Shown here: piece after piece, positions 53,726-64,000 of the stretch | How positions within the stretch are numbered: the stretch's first letter is position 1 | Layout of the letters: each line of letters starts with the position of its first letter | Source of the DNA: Ahaetulla prasina | Taxonomy: Eukaryota; Chordata; Lepidosauria; Squamata; Colubridae | NCBI RefSeq assembly: GCF_028640845.1 | Contig: NC_080540.1 | Coordinates: 155,813,920 to 155,877,919 of the forward strand | Reading direction: 5' to 3' | DNA length: 64,000 nt | The notes under the pieces: generated by a model | Told to the model about the DNA's origin: nothing | Databases searched by the model: none | Seen by the model: the letters and a program-made list of their open reading frames with translations, nothing else | Translations under genes and position numbers: made by a program

Positions 53726-56128
53726 ATATAGGAGTGCTTCAACTCCCCTCAACCATCTTTCTCCCCTTTTCTCTGGCCTTTTGGCATTCCTGCACTTCGC
53801 TGTATACCCCTGCTGCCCCCAGCTGAATTTCGCCATCTTCTTTCTCCTGCTCCTGGGCCTAGATTAAATCTAAATATTGGGTGAGGGTGCAGCTCTGTGA
53901 CGTTTACAGAGAGACCGCAGCACAGCCTTGTTTGCTGAAGGAAGCACCTATCCCCACTTACAAAACCAAACTTCTCTGCTTTTTGGGCCCAGAGCAGCAA
54001 TAAACTGCTCTTAAACGAAGCAATACTATTGATACTCTTTTATACGCATCAGCCACTGTTATCCATATTAGTGCAATTTTCTGTAACAGACACTTCAAGG
54101 TTCCTCGCTGCTTTTATTTTGGGCTTCAAAGTATCCTGCTGAGTTTCCTGCTTTCTTCGGTTACATTAAAATAGCCAATCTTTTCTCTTTCCCTACCTTC
54201 GTTCAGACGGTATAGCATTTCTGTGCTCCATTTTTTGGTGGCAAAAAGCTATACAAATAGTCCACACTTAGCATAATTGGAACCGTTGGAATTGCTGTCA
54301 CTAAGCAGGGCAATCACATAATATTTTGCCAATGACCCTTCGCTTAGCGATGGAAATTTTGGTCATTAAGTCAGAACTGTCCCATTGTTGAGGGAGGACC
54401 TCACACTTCTCCTGCCCTGGTGTGCTTACCTCCACTTCAATTTTCCTGCTCTCCATCTCTGCCAATTTGTCCACGCTGCACTCTGTGGGTCACCCCTGCC
54501 ACCCCCAGCTGACTTTGCCATCTTTTTCCTCCTGCCACTGGCCTGGGACCCCGGCACTAGGTGAGGATGCAGCTTTGAGATGAATGTGACAAGCAGTGTA
54601 GGGCGGCAAAGACCTGAGGAGGAGCTGGTGAGATGGGATAGAGAGATACGGTGTCGTGCACTTGATCCCTGAGTGAGATAGGAGAGGCAGCAGTAGTTCC
54701 CCAAGTGAAGGTGGAGGCTGTGAGGAAGACACTGTTTGAGATGGCAATAGAACTGAAGGAAGCAGAGAGAGAATGGCTTCCTAGAGGCACAGTGCATGCT
54801 CTGCAGCTCATGTTGGTAATGCCCCTGGAGACTTAGCCTAAAGGCTTCAGGGGAAGTAGAGGCAAGCTCAGCATCACACCAACAGAACCTAACCAAAGGC
54901 CCTCAGCTCCCTCTCAGCCCAGCCTTCCTTTTGCAAAACCTCAAAAAGGTTCAGCAGCTTCCAGTGTGCTGAAGCCCATAGATCGGTTCTCTAGGGACCT
55001 TCTGGTGCATTCTCTGCAGTTCACATTGGAAGCTGCTGGTTCTTCTTCACTCCCTCTGGCGATACAAGAGACAAATACTTTAAGTTCGGCTCCAGTCTTC
55101 ACTCATCTTAGTGCACAGGTGTAAAAGCAATCTTTAATCAGGAAACATTAAAACACCTGTAAGGTTAATGATCTCTTAAAGTACAGGAATATATTTCCTC
55201 TCATTTAGAAGTTCAAGTTGATTTCCTCAATTGATGCTCTCCAGATGTATTTAATGAGAAATCTCATTATCTTCCCCCAATAAATATATCAGTTGGAGAT
55301 AAGCCAGCATATTGAAATGCAAAACATCATATTGATAGATAACGCTTTAGGCAATCAGTAGTCTCCCAAAAAATTTATCACATATATAAGGTGACCAACT
55401 TTTTTACAATGAGGAGGACAGAAATAAATTGAAGAAAAAAAATACTGTAAATAAAAGAAACATTTTATTCATTGCAATAATAATACAGAATACACTATAA
55501 TATGATAAATGCATAATAAAAAACATTTGTAACAATAACATTTTATATTGTAATTATGCTTACATGCCTATTAATTATTATTTGAGTACTTTTCCACTGA
55601 ATAAATAAACTTGTAAATAAAATTATACATATTTGGAAATTATTAAATAGATAATGAATTAATAAAATGTGAATTATTGTGCTCACCTGTGTATGATTGA
55701 ATATTCACTGAGAAAGAAGTGAGTCTAATGCGTGCATATGTGCCATGTCATGTTTCGGTAAGAGGTAAACAAAGCCACCTGCGCGTGGCGCACTCTTGTG
55801 CATGGCGCACTCTCTCAAAACAATGCGGAGCGCATGCTACTTTATTCAGCAGCAGGCAGAATATGAATGGAACGGCAGCAGCTGAGCCCAGCTCTTTATA
55901 GAGCGCTGGCATGCAAGCCGGCCACTGACAGCGCTTTAAATTTCCCACCACTGAAACAACCAATCAGCGGCGGACATGCAAATATCAACACGTACCTCCG
56001 TACATAACAAAAACCCATGTTAATTAGCCAATGCAATTGGCTAACCATATTGCAAATATTACAAAGTGTATCCTGTGTGGTTCTCAATATATATAGAAAT
56101 ACTTACTTGCAACAGTTAGCCAACCTCA
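53726..56128. other. Anonymous sequence, with a MITE-like patch near 54.25-54.39 kb
   Basis: At about 54255-54390 the text (AATAGTCCACACTTAGCATAATTGG...) resembles the TA-type MITE family. AT-rich DNA occupies 55080-55680. A GCGCAC-rich patch lies at 55780-55840. The open frames at 54426-54896 show no domain. Confidence 0.4.
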
Positions 56129-56133
56129 CTGGT

Positions 56134-56749
56134 TGTTCTGTCCCCCCCCCAACCACAACCAAGAAGACACGCAAGCTGACTATAACTGCCAGCAATTTAT
56201 TCCTACTACAGATATCAGTTCTGGCAACGAACCTGTGATTGCCTGCCAAGTTCTCTTATCTCCTCAGAAGCCAGCGTAACTGCAGTTCGTTGCTGGAGCA
56301 ACCAAGAGTTCAGAAATAAACAGAAATCCAGAAGCCAAATTCTTAGTCTCGAAATATTGCAGCCAAAATTTCCAAGAGTCAGTTTTTGCCTGTCACAAGA
56401 AGCTATAGAGCAGCTCCTCCTGCTTTTATACCATGTGGGGTGTGGCTCCATGACTCAGCACTCTCTAGGCCTGCTCCACCCCTTCTTTTGTTGTTCCCGC
56501 CTCTCCTTTCTGCGATGCCTGGGGTCTAACCAGGACTGATTGTCAGCAGCTGGGTCTTGAGGCGTTGCCTGGGAGGGGGAAGGTGCGGGAGAAAGAGGCC
56601 TTATCATCTCCTCCACCTGGCCTGCCTCTGGAACCTGGAGCGGAGCCAGAGAGAAAGGTCCTGCAGAGGGAAGCCCAGTCGGTTCTTCCCCCTCACTCTC
56701 TGAGGCACTCTCTGCCAAGAGTCCAGGCTCGGAAGCCGAAGACACAACA
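56134..56749 (-). repeat. Solo LTR (616 bp), related to 24115-24634
   Basis: The sequence begins TGTTCTGTCC and ends GACACAACA, with 5-bp copies of CTGGT on both sides (56129-56133, 56750-56754). On the complement a TATAAAAGCAG box follows CCACACCCCACATGG. The minus-strand frame at 56772-56455 lies in this LTR and is not a host gene. Confidence 0.88.
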
Positions 56750-56754
56750 CTGGT

Positions 56755-57640
56755 GCTGAGTACCTGTTGCAACCATTCCTTTATATACTGATTGCATTTT
56801 AAAAATTAAAAAAGATTTTTGAAGTTCAAAACTATCCTGAGTTCAGCAATGTCTGATTTCTACAGAAGCAGAAATATTGTAACTTCAAAGAAGGTAGGTA
56901 AATATAGTTCCCAACAGCAATATAACCATTCTTTTTTTTCAAGCTTTTCCTCATGGTTTTTTCTTTCCAGTTCTCAAAATACTGAATTCTATCATAATCT
57001 CGTTTTCTTGTTTACAATAATGCAACTGCAGAATCTATCAGTTCTAAACCTTGGAATTTTCCCTTACATATCAGCAGCACTGCACAAAATACGCCTTTTG
57101 GTTTCAACCAATTTCCTGTACCTCTGTGGCTACACAAGCAGACTTACCAGCCATGGGCTGAGCCGTTTCCATACATTCCTCATTTCTAATTGATGGTCAT
57201 AACTCGTTCCAATATTAACAGTCATTTATTTTGCTCTACTTATCTCAAGAGTAGATCATGCTGGTTTAAAAGACAGAGAACTTTCTGTATTTCTTGCACC
57301 ACCTCTATCCACTGCTGACCCTTCTGATGAAAACGGAGTCAGAGTCAGAGTATATTAGCTACACTATTATATAAGGGACTATTTTCTAGTGAACCTTAAA
57401 GAAGCAACTATAAGCTTATTTAACCATGAACCAAACCCAACAGCTGGACATCAGGACTGATGGTATAGGACCATACCGTTTATGTTTAAAAACTTACACA
57501 GTGTTTATTGAGGAATATTAGTTCAGTGAGGCAACCTGGCAGTTGCTGATAAAATATGGAAGCCAGGGAAGTCATTAATCAGACTACATACACAAGATCA
57601 ATTGTTGCTCTATTTCCAAGTTTCAGTCATGAATAACATG
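56755..57640. other. Anonymous sequence
   Basis: No supported gene was found. The ORF at 56819-57193 shows no recognisable domain. Confidence 0.4.
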
Positions 57641-57641
57641 C

Positions 57642-58160
57642 TTGATTTGTGAACAGTCTTTTCACAAAAGTCATTACTGTATAAATCAAGAGCACTCTGT
57701 AAACAACAAAATACCATATTCCACCAGACTTGAAATCCTGGGATTAGAGAACTTAGAACTCCGCCGACTCCGTCAAGACCTGTGTTTAACACACAGAATC
57801 ATCTATTGCAATGTCCTTCCTGTTAAAGACTTCTTCAGCTTCAATCGCAATAATACAAGAGCGAACAACAGATTCAAACTTAATGTCAACTGCTTCAATC
57901 TTGATTGCAGAAAATATGACTTCAATAACAGAGTTGTTAATGCTTGGAATACACTACCTGACTCAGTGGTCTCCTCTCCAACTCCTAAAAGCTTTAACCA
58001 AAAACTGTCTACCTACCATTGACCTCACCCCATTCCTAAGAGGACTATAAGGGGCGTGCATAATTGCACAAAAGTGCCTACCGTTCCTGTCCTATTGTTT
58101 CCTTTCAATATATGTTCCTGTATATAATGCTGTGACAAATAAATAAATTTAAAAAAACAC
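57642..58160 (+). mobile_element. Rex1/CR1-like LINE 3' end with the best ORF2 C-terminus
   Basis: The frame at 57642-58022 encodes STRLEILGLENLELRRLRQD and LCLTHRIIYCNVLPVKDFF, then VNAWNTLPDSVVSSPTPKSF, the conserved C-terminal block of many jockey/CR1/Rex1-like LINEs. A frameshift near the end gives LTPFLRGL in the next frame. The 3' UTR ends ATGCTGTGACAAATAAATAA at about 58150. It is 5'-truncated and defines the family for all other copies in this window. Confidence 0.87.
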
Positions 58161-58229
58161 CAAAAAAAACCGTATTGGGACTTTTAATACACTTAATATA
58201 ACACATTACAAACACTTATTTCCAGAATG

Positions 58230-59725
58230 CTACATGATAAGCATGTCATGTGGATGGGTCCAAGTGATGATAAATTCATCCTTGTTGAAAGGGATGTTCC
58301 CAGCTCCTTTTATTAAGGAGGCACTGGTGTGCCCCCTTCCTCAAGAAGCCATTGCTGGATGCTATCATTCTGGACAATTTTTGTCTAGTCTCCCACCTCC
58401 CCTTTTTAGGGAAGGTGGTTGAGAAGATGGTGGAGTTGCAATTCCAAAGGATCCTGGAGGAAATGGATTATCTGGATCCTTTACTGTCAGGTTTCAGGCC
58501 CAGATATGGGATTGAAATGGCATTGGTCAAACTCATGGATGATTTCTAGAGGTGAAACATCCATCTCTGCTCTTTTTAACCTCTCTGTAGTTTTCAATAC
58601 CATGGTGTCTTTTGGGGCCAACTTAGAGTTAGGGGTGAGTAGCACAATTCTGTGCTGATTCACCTCTTTCCTCCGAGGTCAATCCCAATCAATATTGATA
58701 AAGGAGGAACAGCTCTTGGACACTGCTTTGTGTGGTGGCATAGGGATAGCTGCTCTCTCTGCTTTTTAATATCTGCATGAGACTGCTGGCCAAGACCATC
58801 GGTCACCACGAGATAAGGTATCATCAGTATGCTGATGATACCCTGTTATATATCTCTATCCCATGTGAAGTGAGTGACGTTCTTTTATGGTGCCTGGAGG
58901 CTGCAAGGGCCTGGATAGGGAACAATGGGCTTCAACTGAAGCCTGGCAAGACAGAATGACTGTGGGTGAGCTCTTCTGAACCCAGGAGTATATCACCTGT
59001 GGTCTTGGATGGAGTTGTATTAACCCAGACAGATCCAGTGTGTAAACCTATACAACCTCCTGAATTCACAGCTCCTGCTTGAAGAGCAGGTGGCAGCTGG
59101 GGCTAGGAGGGCCCTTTGCTGTGCATCATTTGTGTTGTGTACCAGTTATGCTATTCCCAGGGTAGGGAGGCTTTCCACTCACTGGTCATTTCCTATTTGG
59201 ACTACTGCAATGCACTTTAATAGGGCTACCCTTGAAAAGTTCCGGGAAGCTTCAGCTGGTACATAATGTGGCCAACAGGGGCAATTTTAGGTGCCCAAGA
59301 GAAGGGTACATGTAATACCTATGTTCTACAAGCTGCATTCGATACCAGTTTATTTTCAGATCCAATTCAAGATGTTGATTGTGGCTTTTACAGGGCATAG
59401 GGCCAGGCTACCTACAGTAGTGTCTTTGTCCCATTACATCAGCCCATCCCACCTAGTCAGGCAGGGAAGGAATGTTGAGGACCCCTTTAGTTAAAAAATT
59501 CCAACCAGCAGGGTCCAGGAGGAGAGACTTCTCTGCCGTCGCCTGTGGAACATTCTTCTCCCAAAGGTGAGACAGGCCCTCACTCTCCTGACCTTCTGAA
59601 AGATCTAACACATGGCTCTTTAGCCTTGCATGGGAGCAGGCAGCCATGGGGCTGGTTAGCCCCCTGAAAGCCCATCCTTCACAATTTTTAATCTCTTGCC
59701 TCTTCTTAAATCTTTTTAAAACTTT

Positions 59726-59770
<45 letters not shown>

Positions 59771-59870
59771 GGGAGGGAGGGAGGGAGGGAGGGAGGGAGG
59801 GAGGGAGGTTTATATTTTAACATTTTATTCAACACTGCCTAGAGTCTGTTTTTGAGGGAAATGGGCAGTG
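58230..59870 (+). mobile_element. Degraded L2-like LINE, about 1.6 kb
   Basis: This plus-strand element covers part of the reverse transcriptase and the C-terminus. Visible pieces are VEKMVELQFQRILEEMDYLD and SGFRPRYGIEMALVKL (58398-58545), the catalytic YADD in HQYADDTLLYISIPCEVSDV near 58830, and AARAWIGNNGLQLKPGKTE ending at 58959. The later text (TTTCAGATCCAATTCAAGAT, GGCCAGGCTACCTACAG) matches the L2 C-terminus. Frame changes are many. It is older than the copy at 45 kb. Confidence 0.85.
59728..59808. repeat. (CA)n then (GGGA)n microsatellite
   Basis: About 19 CA units are followed by about 10 GGGA units. Confidence 0.96.
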
Positions 59871-59881
59871 CAGAAATGTGG

Positions 59882-59885
59882 AAAA

Positions 59886-59960
<75 letters not shown>

Positions 59961-59962
59961 AT
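59882..59962. repeat. (AAAT)n microsatellite on the L2-like element's 3' side
   Basis: About 19 AAAT units lie just after GTGGAAAATAAATAAA, at the expected tail position of the degraded L2. Confidence 0.93.
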
Positions 59963-61384
59963 TTCATCTTAATAGGACTTTTGTAGACCTAAATAACAAT
60001 AATGCATACTAACACACTCACCCTATATTTGGAAAGACTGGCTTTCACCATTTGAAACTAAAGGGCACAACATATAACAAAACCTATGTAAAGGAAGGTA
60101 TATATAAAGTATGCATACACATGTAAATGAAAATATCTATTTTATGCTTACAAAAACCTGTTTTAGGTCTAGAGACATTTGTTTAAATAAGGAGGCATCC
60201 GATCCATCTCTAAGACAAAGAAACCTTTATTTGTATTAGCTAACGCATTCCATTCCATTCATAATGATTGGATAAATTTCTGAACTTCAGAACCTGCATG
60301 GCCACTCGGTAACATTGGGCGAATGAACATACTTTGACTCTCCACTAATCATCTGGTATGTTTTACTGGACTCCCAGTTTGGAACAGTTCTTTTCCCAGT
60401 GGGAAAAGAAGGGGGCAAATCCTTCTTATAACTTATGTCATGATATGATGATTCAGCCAGGAGCGCCAAAGCTAACTGGATGAGTGCTGCATGGATTTGA
60501 GGATGAACAAGCTAACATGAAGCTATCTTGCCTTTAGCTCTCTAATTTATTGTTGCTGTTTCTCACTGGGGCAATAAAGGGAGTCTTGGCTTTTGCCAAC
60601 CAATCAAGTTGCCAGACAAAGCTTCCAATTAGTAAGTAACTGCTTTAAATGTATTACTGTACATTTGATATTTGGTTATTCTGCATTACACACACAGACA
60701 CAAAATAAAACTTCTTGCTATGGGTGCTACATTTTTAAGAAGTGGCACTTCATTAGGAGGTCTCCAAGTCTCCTAGAAGGAACCTAAAATGTACCAGACA
60801 AGAGTGTCAGCTTTAAAATTGGGGAATAGATTGGGGGAGATATAATCCCTAAGAATTTTCCACAGTTAAACTCCTTGCTTGTTGGAGTAAAAGAAAGCTT
60901 TCTCTTCATCCTGCTGTAACAAAAATTCGTGCTTTGGTGTTGCAAATGATAATTAGATATTTGGATAATTGGCAAAGAAAAATTGGTACTTCTCAATATG
61001 TCAGTTAAAAACTGTTCTGGTGCTGTCTAAAAGACTTGGTATCTCAGCAGATCAAGGATTGATATCTATGAGCTAACTTATCAGATAGAAATTGCCCACA
61101 CAAATATACAATTGGGCACTTACTAATTTTTTGCAAACCCTGGGGGAAATGACTAAAAAATCTCTGAACTGGCCAGAACATCAAAATGCTTAACAAAAGA
61201 TCGATAAAAACCCTCATGCTTATCATGCCAGACCCAGTAAAAACTGAGGATTGTAAATGGTGCTTTTGTAAATCAAGCAGCACCTGATTTCAGGCAACAT
61301 TTTTTTTTAACAATCCTATCTAACTGGCTAAACTTGGATTCTAGGAATTGAAAAGAATAACTATTTTTGCTTTTAATCAAAGAT
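59963..61384. other. Anonymous sequence
   Basis: No supported gene or repeat was found. Confidence 0.4.
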
Positions 61385-61555
61385 TAAAAGATTAAATGGT
61401 GCATAAGAGCACCAGCGTGCCTACCATTCCTGTCCCAATGTCCCCTTTGATTGTTTCCAATTCGTATAGTTATTTTATACTTATGCTTATATATTGTATA
61501 GTTATTTCATGCTTATGCTTATATATACTGTTGTGACAAATAAATAAATAAAAAA
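61385..61555 (+). mobile_element. Rex1/CR1-like LINE 3' UTR fragment
   Basis: It runs from GCATAAGAGCACCAGCGTGC to TACTGTTGTGACAAATAAAT. It closely matches the 3' UTR at 2530-2690, including the duplicated GCTTATATAT text. Confidence 0.85.
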
Positions 61556-63758
61556 GAAAGACGTGAATAAGGCACCAGTATTTTCTGTTGGCAAGCATTT
61601 GTCTATGTAAATTTGTGTATTTGTCAAGGCAAGTGGGTAATACGCGGATTGCTTCACCTTATTCTCAAGTTATGTGGTGTTTGTGTCTGCACATATGTAT
61701 GTAGTGTATATAAAATATTAATTTGGAAACTGTTTCGAGCTGGAGAGATAAAATTAAAAACAATGTGGGTCTGTCTTGTGAAATCTGGACAATTGGATAA
61801 ACTGGACAAACTCCCCACAGTTGGAAGCAGGCTGAGGCCATGCCATTTATATTTCCTTTGTGTATGTTGAATGCATAATAGAAATTAGGAAATTTCTTGT
61901 TTGCTGACTGCCATTCACTCTTCATTGTTTGAAGTCTGTGTTCAATAAGTCATGTCATATTGAACAACTTTTTTTCTGCACACACTCCCAAAAAAGAGCT
62001 TTGTGAGTATAAGTGAGAAGCTCTTGATTTTGTTGGTCAGGATTGTTTGTCTGATTTCCTAACTGCATGGGAGGAAATGCCCCACTGGGCTGGGCTTTTG
62101 GGGTCCTGGGTGAAAGAGTGAGCATTGTTCTACTGAGCCTGGGATTTTGACTATTCTTAATTTATTTTGTTATTGAATACATTAAAAAAAAACAATGAAT
62201 AAAACATGTAGTTGTTGAACTGAATGAAATTAATCAGTTATACTAAATCTTTTTGCGGTCCTTCAGGAAGTGTGGGTTCCTATGAACTGTTAAGATTGCT
62301 GTCACTCCAGAGCAGCTTAATCTAATGAGCACTCATAAAGATAAGATTTATTGCTGATATCTGGCTTCACGATCCATGTTTTCCTGTAGCTCAAGCACAT
62401 TCTCTTCTGACATTAAAAAGGGAGGAAGGAAGGCTAGGAATCAAAGTAGCAGAAGCAATTACAAGAATGGAAAGATTCCTCTCAACATTTGAGGAGTTTT
62501 AAAAAAATCTGAAGAAAAGGTTACGGTTTTTATTATTAAACAAGCCAGTCTTTACAGCTGCACAATTCTGGGATTAACTCAAATAGTTAAATTCAGTTGT
62601 GGCCTTAGATCTGTAATATACTGAATATACAACGAGCTATGCCAAAATGTAGCTTGTTTTTAGTTTAGCATGTAATGTACACCCAGCTACCAGTGAGAAT
62701 GTTTTATTTAGTAAACCATATTTAAACAATGTTGTATGAGATTAGCCACTTTTCCTCAGCCTGAAGTAGAATGAAAAGAATCATATACACTGCCTGCACA
62801 TTTGGAGAAAAGGTAGCCTAAAACAGAATACAAGAGATTACTATATAGAAGTTCTTAATGCATTTTTTCAGCATTTCCATAGCAATTTCAGACAAATAGA
62901 AATGAAGTAACCCTATGACTAATCAAGTTTTCATAAATGTCAGAAACAAGTAAGCTACATTTATAACTATCAGCAGCAGAGACAATTTTAAAATCTGTTT
63001 GCCATCATGAGTCATTTACCTTTTCAATAATTTTATTGAAATATATTCCATAAAAGAGGCAATTAGAAACACCATTAGTAGAATAGTTCCATTCTCTAAC
63101 TGCCTAAGGGAGGAAAAAAAAGTCTTGCAGTAAGGCATGAGAAGGAGGTCCTCAAACATTGGGGGTGGGGACTTTGGATCAGCTATTAGAAAGGGGCGAG
63201 GGAGGGAAGAATCCAAAATCTCAAGAGCCGAGTTGAAAAATAAAAGCTGGATCAGCTATCACTTTTAGTAGTTCACTTCCACCAGATTCAGAGTAGGTTA
63301 TCTTTTTATTTTAGTCCCCAATAATTAGTTTTAGTCTGCCTTTAAAAATTGTGGAATTGAACCCTTATATATACATGTTCTTATGTCTTTTGGGGGGAAA
63401 GACATGTGCATATAAAAACACCTTTCAAAACGCTTTGATAGTCTTTTTAATTCTAATTATTTTGTAAATAGCTCAACCTTTGATGGCTGAAAGGGATTAC
63501 ATTTTTACAAATATGGTAAAATTTATGTAAATAAAATTGTGCGTACCAGACGTGAACCCTAAAAAACTGGACTGAACCAAAGTCTTTTGCCAGCAAAAGA
63601 CACCTTACTGTACATAACTTTTATTACCAAAAAGAAAAAAAACACCTGAAAAACATGGCTACAATACAAAGGCACCTTATTTGTAATGTTGGTTTAGCGT
63701 CTAGATTTTGTATTTATATATTGACCGCTTGTAAATAATTTTTATTCTTTTATATTTA
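61556..63758. other. Anonymous AT-rich sequence
   Basis: About 2.2 kb without a supported gene or recognised repeat. All frames are short. Confidence 0.4.
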
Positions 63759-63760
63759 TA

Positions 63761-64000
63761 TAGGTAGTCCTCGAGTTACGACAATAGAACTCAACATTTC
63801 TGTTGCAAATTTTGCCCCATTTAGTGACTTTTCTTGCCGACAGTTGTTAAATGAATCATTGGAGTTATTAAGGTAGTAACATGGTGCTTAAGTGAATCTG
63901 GCTTCCCCATTAACGTTGCTTTTCAGGCAGCAAAAGGCCTGACCTGGGACACTGCAACCATCGTAAATAGGAGTCAGTTTGCCAAGCATCCAATTTTGAT
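63761..64000. mobile_element. TA-flanked MITE, cut by the window end
   Basis: It starts TAGGTAGTCCTCGAGTTACG after TA and follows the family sequence through CTGGCTTCCCCATTAACGTT to GCCAAGCATCCAATTTTGAT at the window edge. The right terminus lies beyond the window. Confidence 0.87.

Noticed and set aside
54426..54896. 156-codon minus-strand frame near 54.4-54.9 kb
   Set aside because: Overlapping frames on the same strand are open too, composition is Ser/Leu/Pro-biased, and no motif or splice signal supports it.

Overview
The window looks like squamate reptile DNA, most likely snake. It holds CR1 and L2 LINEs, BovB (RTE) LINE sequence, tRNA-derived SINEs of the kind common in snakes, hAT and Tc1/mariner-like MITEs, L1 copies and a Ty3/Gypsy LTR element. 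This assignment rests on recalled repeat families, not on a search. I see no confidently recognisable host protein gene, rRNA or functional tRNA gene. The window reads as intergenic or intronic DNA built from layered transposon insertions separated by anonymous AT-rich sequence.

Layout. 1-3.2 kb: unique sequence, a tRNA-derived SINE and a LINE 3' end with an (AAAT)n tail. 3.2-7.5 kb: a broken Ty3/Gypsy element with two 190-bp LTRs and a perfect 5-bp target duplication, nested in an L2 3' end. 9.7-12.6 kb: CR1 fragment, hAT MITE, TA-flanked MITE, SINE. 13.2-18.2 kb: two L1-derived elements in opposite orientation, both apparently lacking ORF2; the second keeps an open 336-codon ORF1 and sits inside an older LINE. 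20-25 kb: MITEs, nested LINEs, and a TA-flanked transposon split by a solo LTR. 25.9-29.4 kb: a 918-bp tandem duplication whose junction lies in hAT terminal repeats, a 140-bp perfect palindrome, and CR1 pieces. 30-36 kb: SINE, L2 copies and several hAT elements, one inside another. 38.7-41.4 kb: an old L2 interrupted by a SINE, two hAT elements that share one target site (one carrying an exon-like coiled-coil segment), and BovB. 41.9-45.1 kb: SINE, an unrecognised exon-like ORF, and a TA-type transposon with a nested hAT. 45.1-46.9 kb: L2 with reverse transcriptase sequence and a 150-bp (AAT)n tail. 48-57 kb: microsatellites, hAT elements, LINE 3' end, solo LTR. 57.7-59.9 kb: LINE 3' end, then a degraded L2. 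60-64 kb: mostly unrecognised DNA, with a MITE cut by the window edge.

The genes do not form a pathway. What links them is mobility: L2 and one SINE family share a 3' stem-loop, and internally deleted elements (L1, Gypsy, MITEs) carry clean target-site duplications although they could not have encoded their own transposition. Most age and order statements come from nesting and target-site duplications read by eye.
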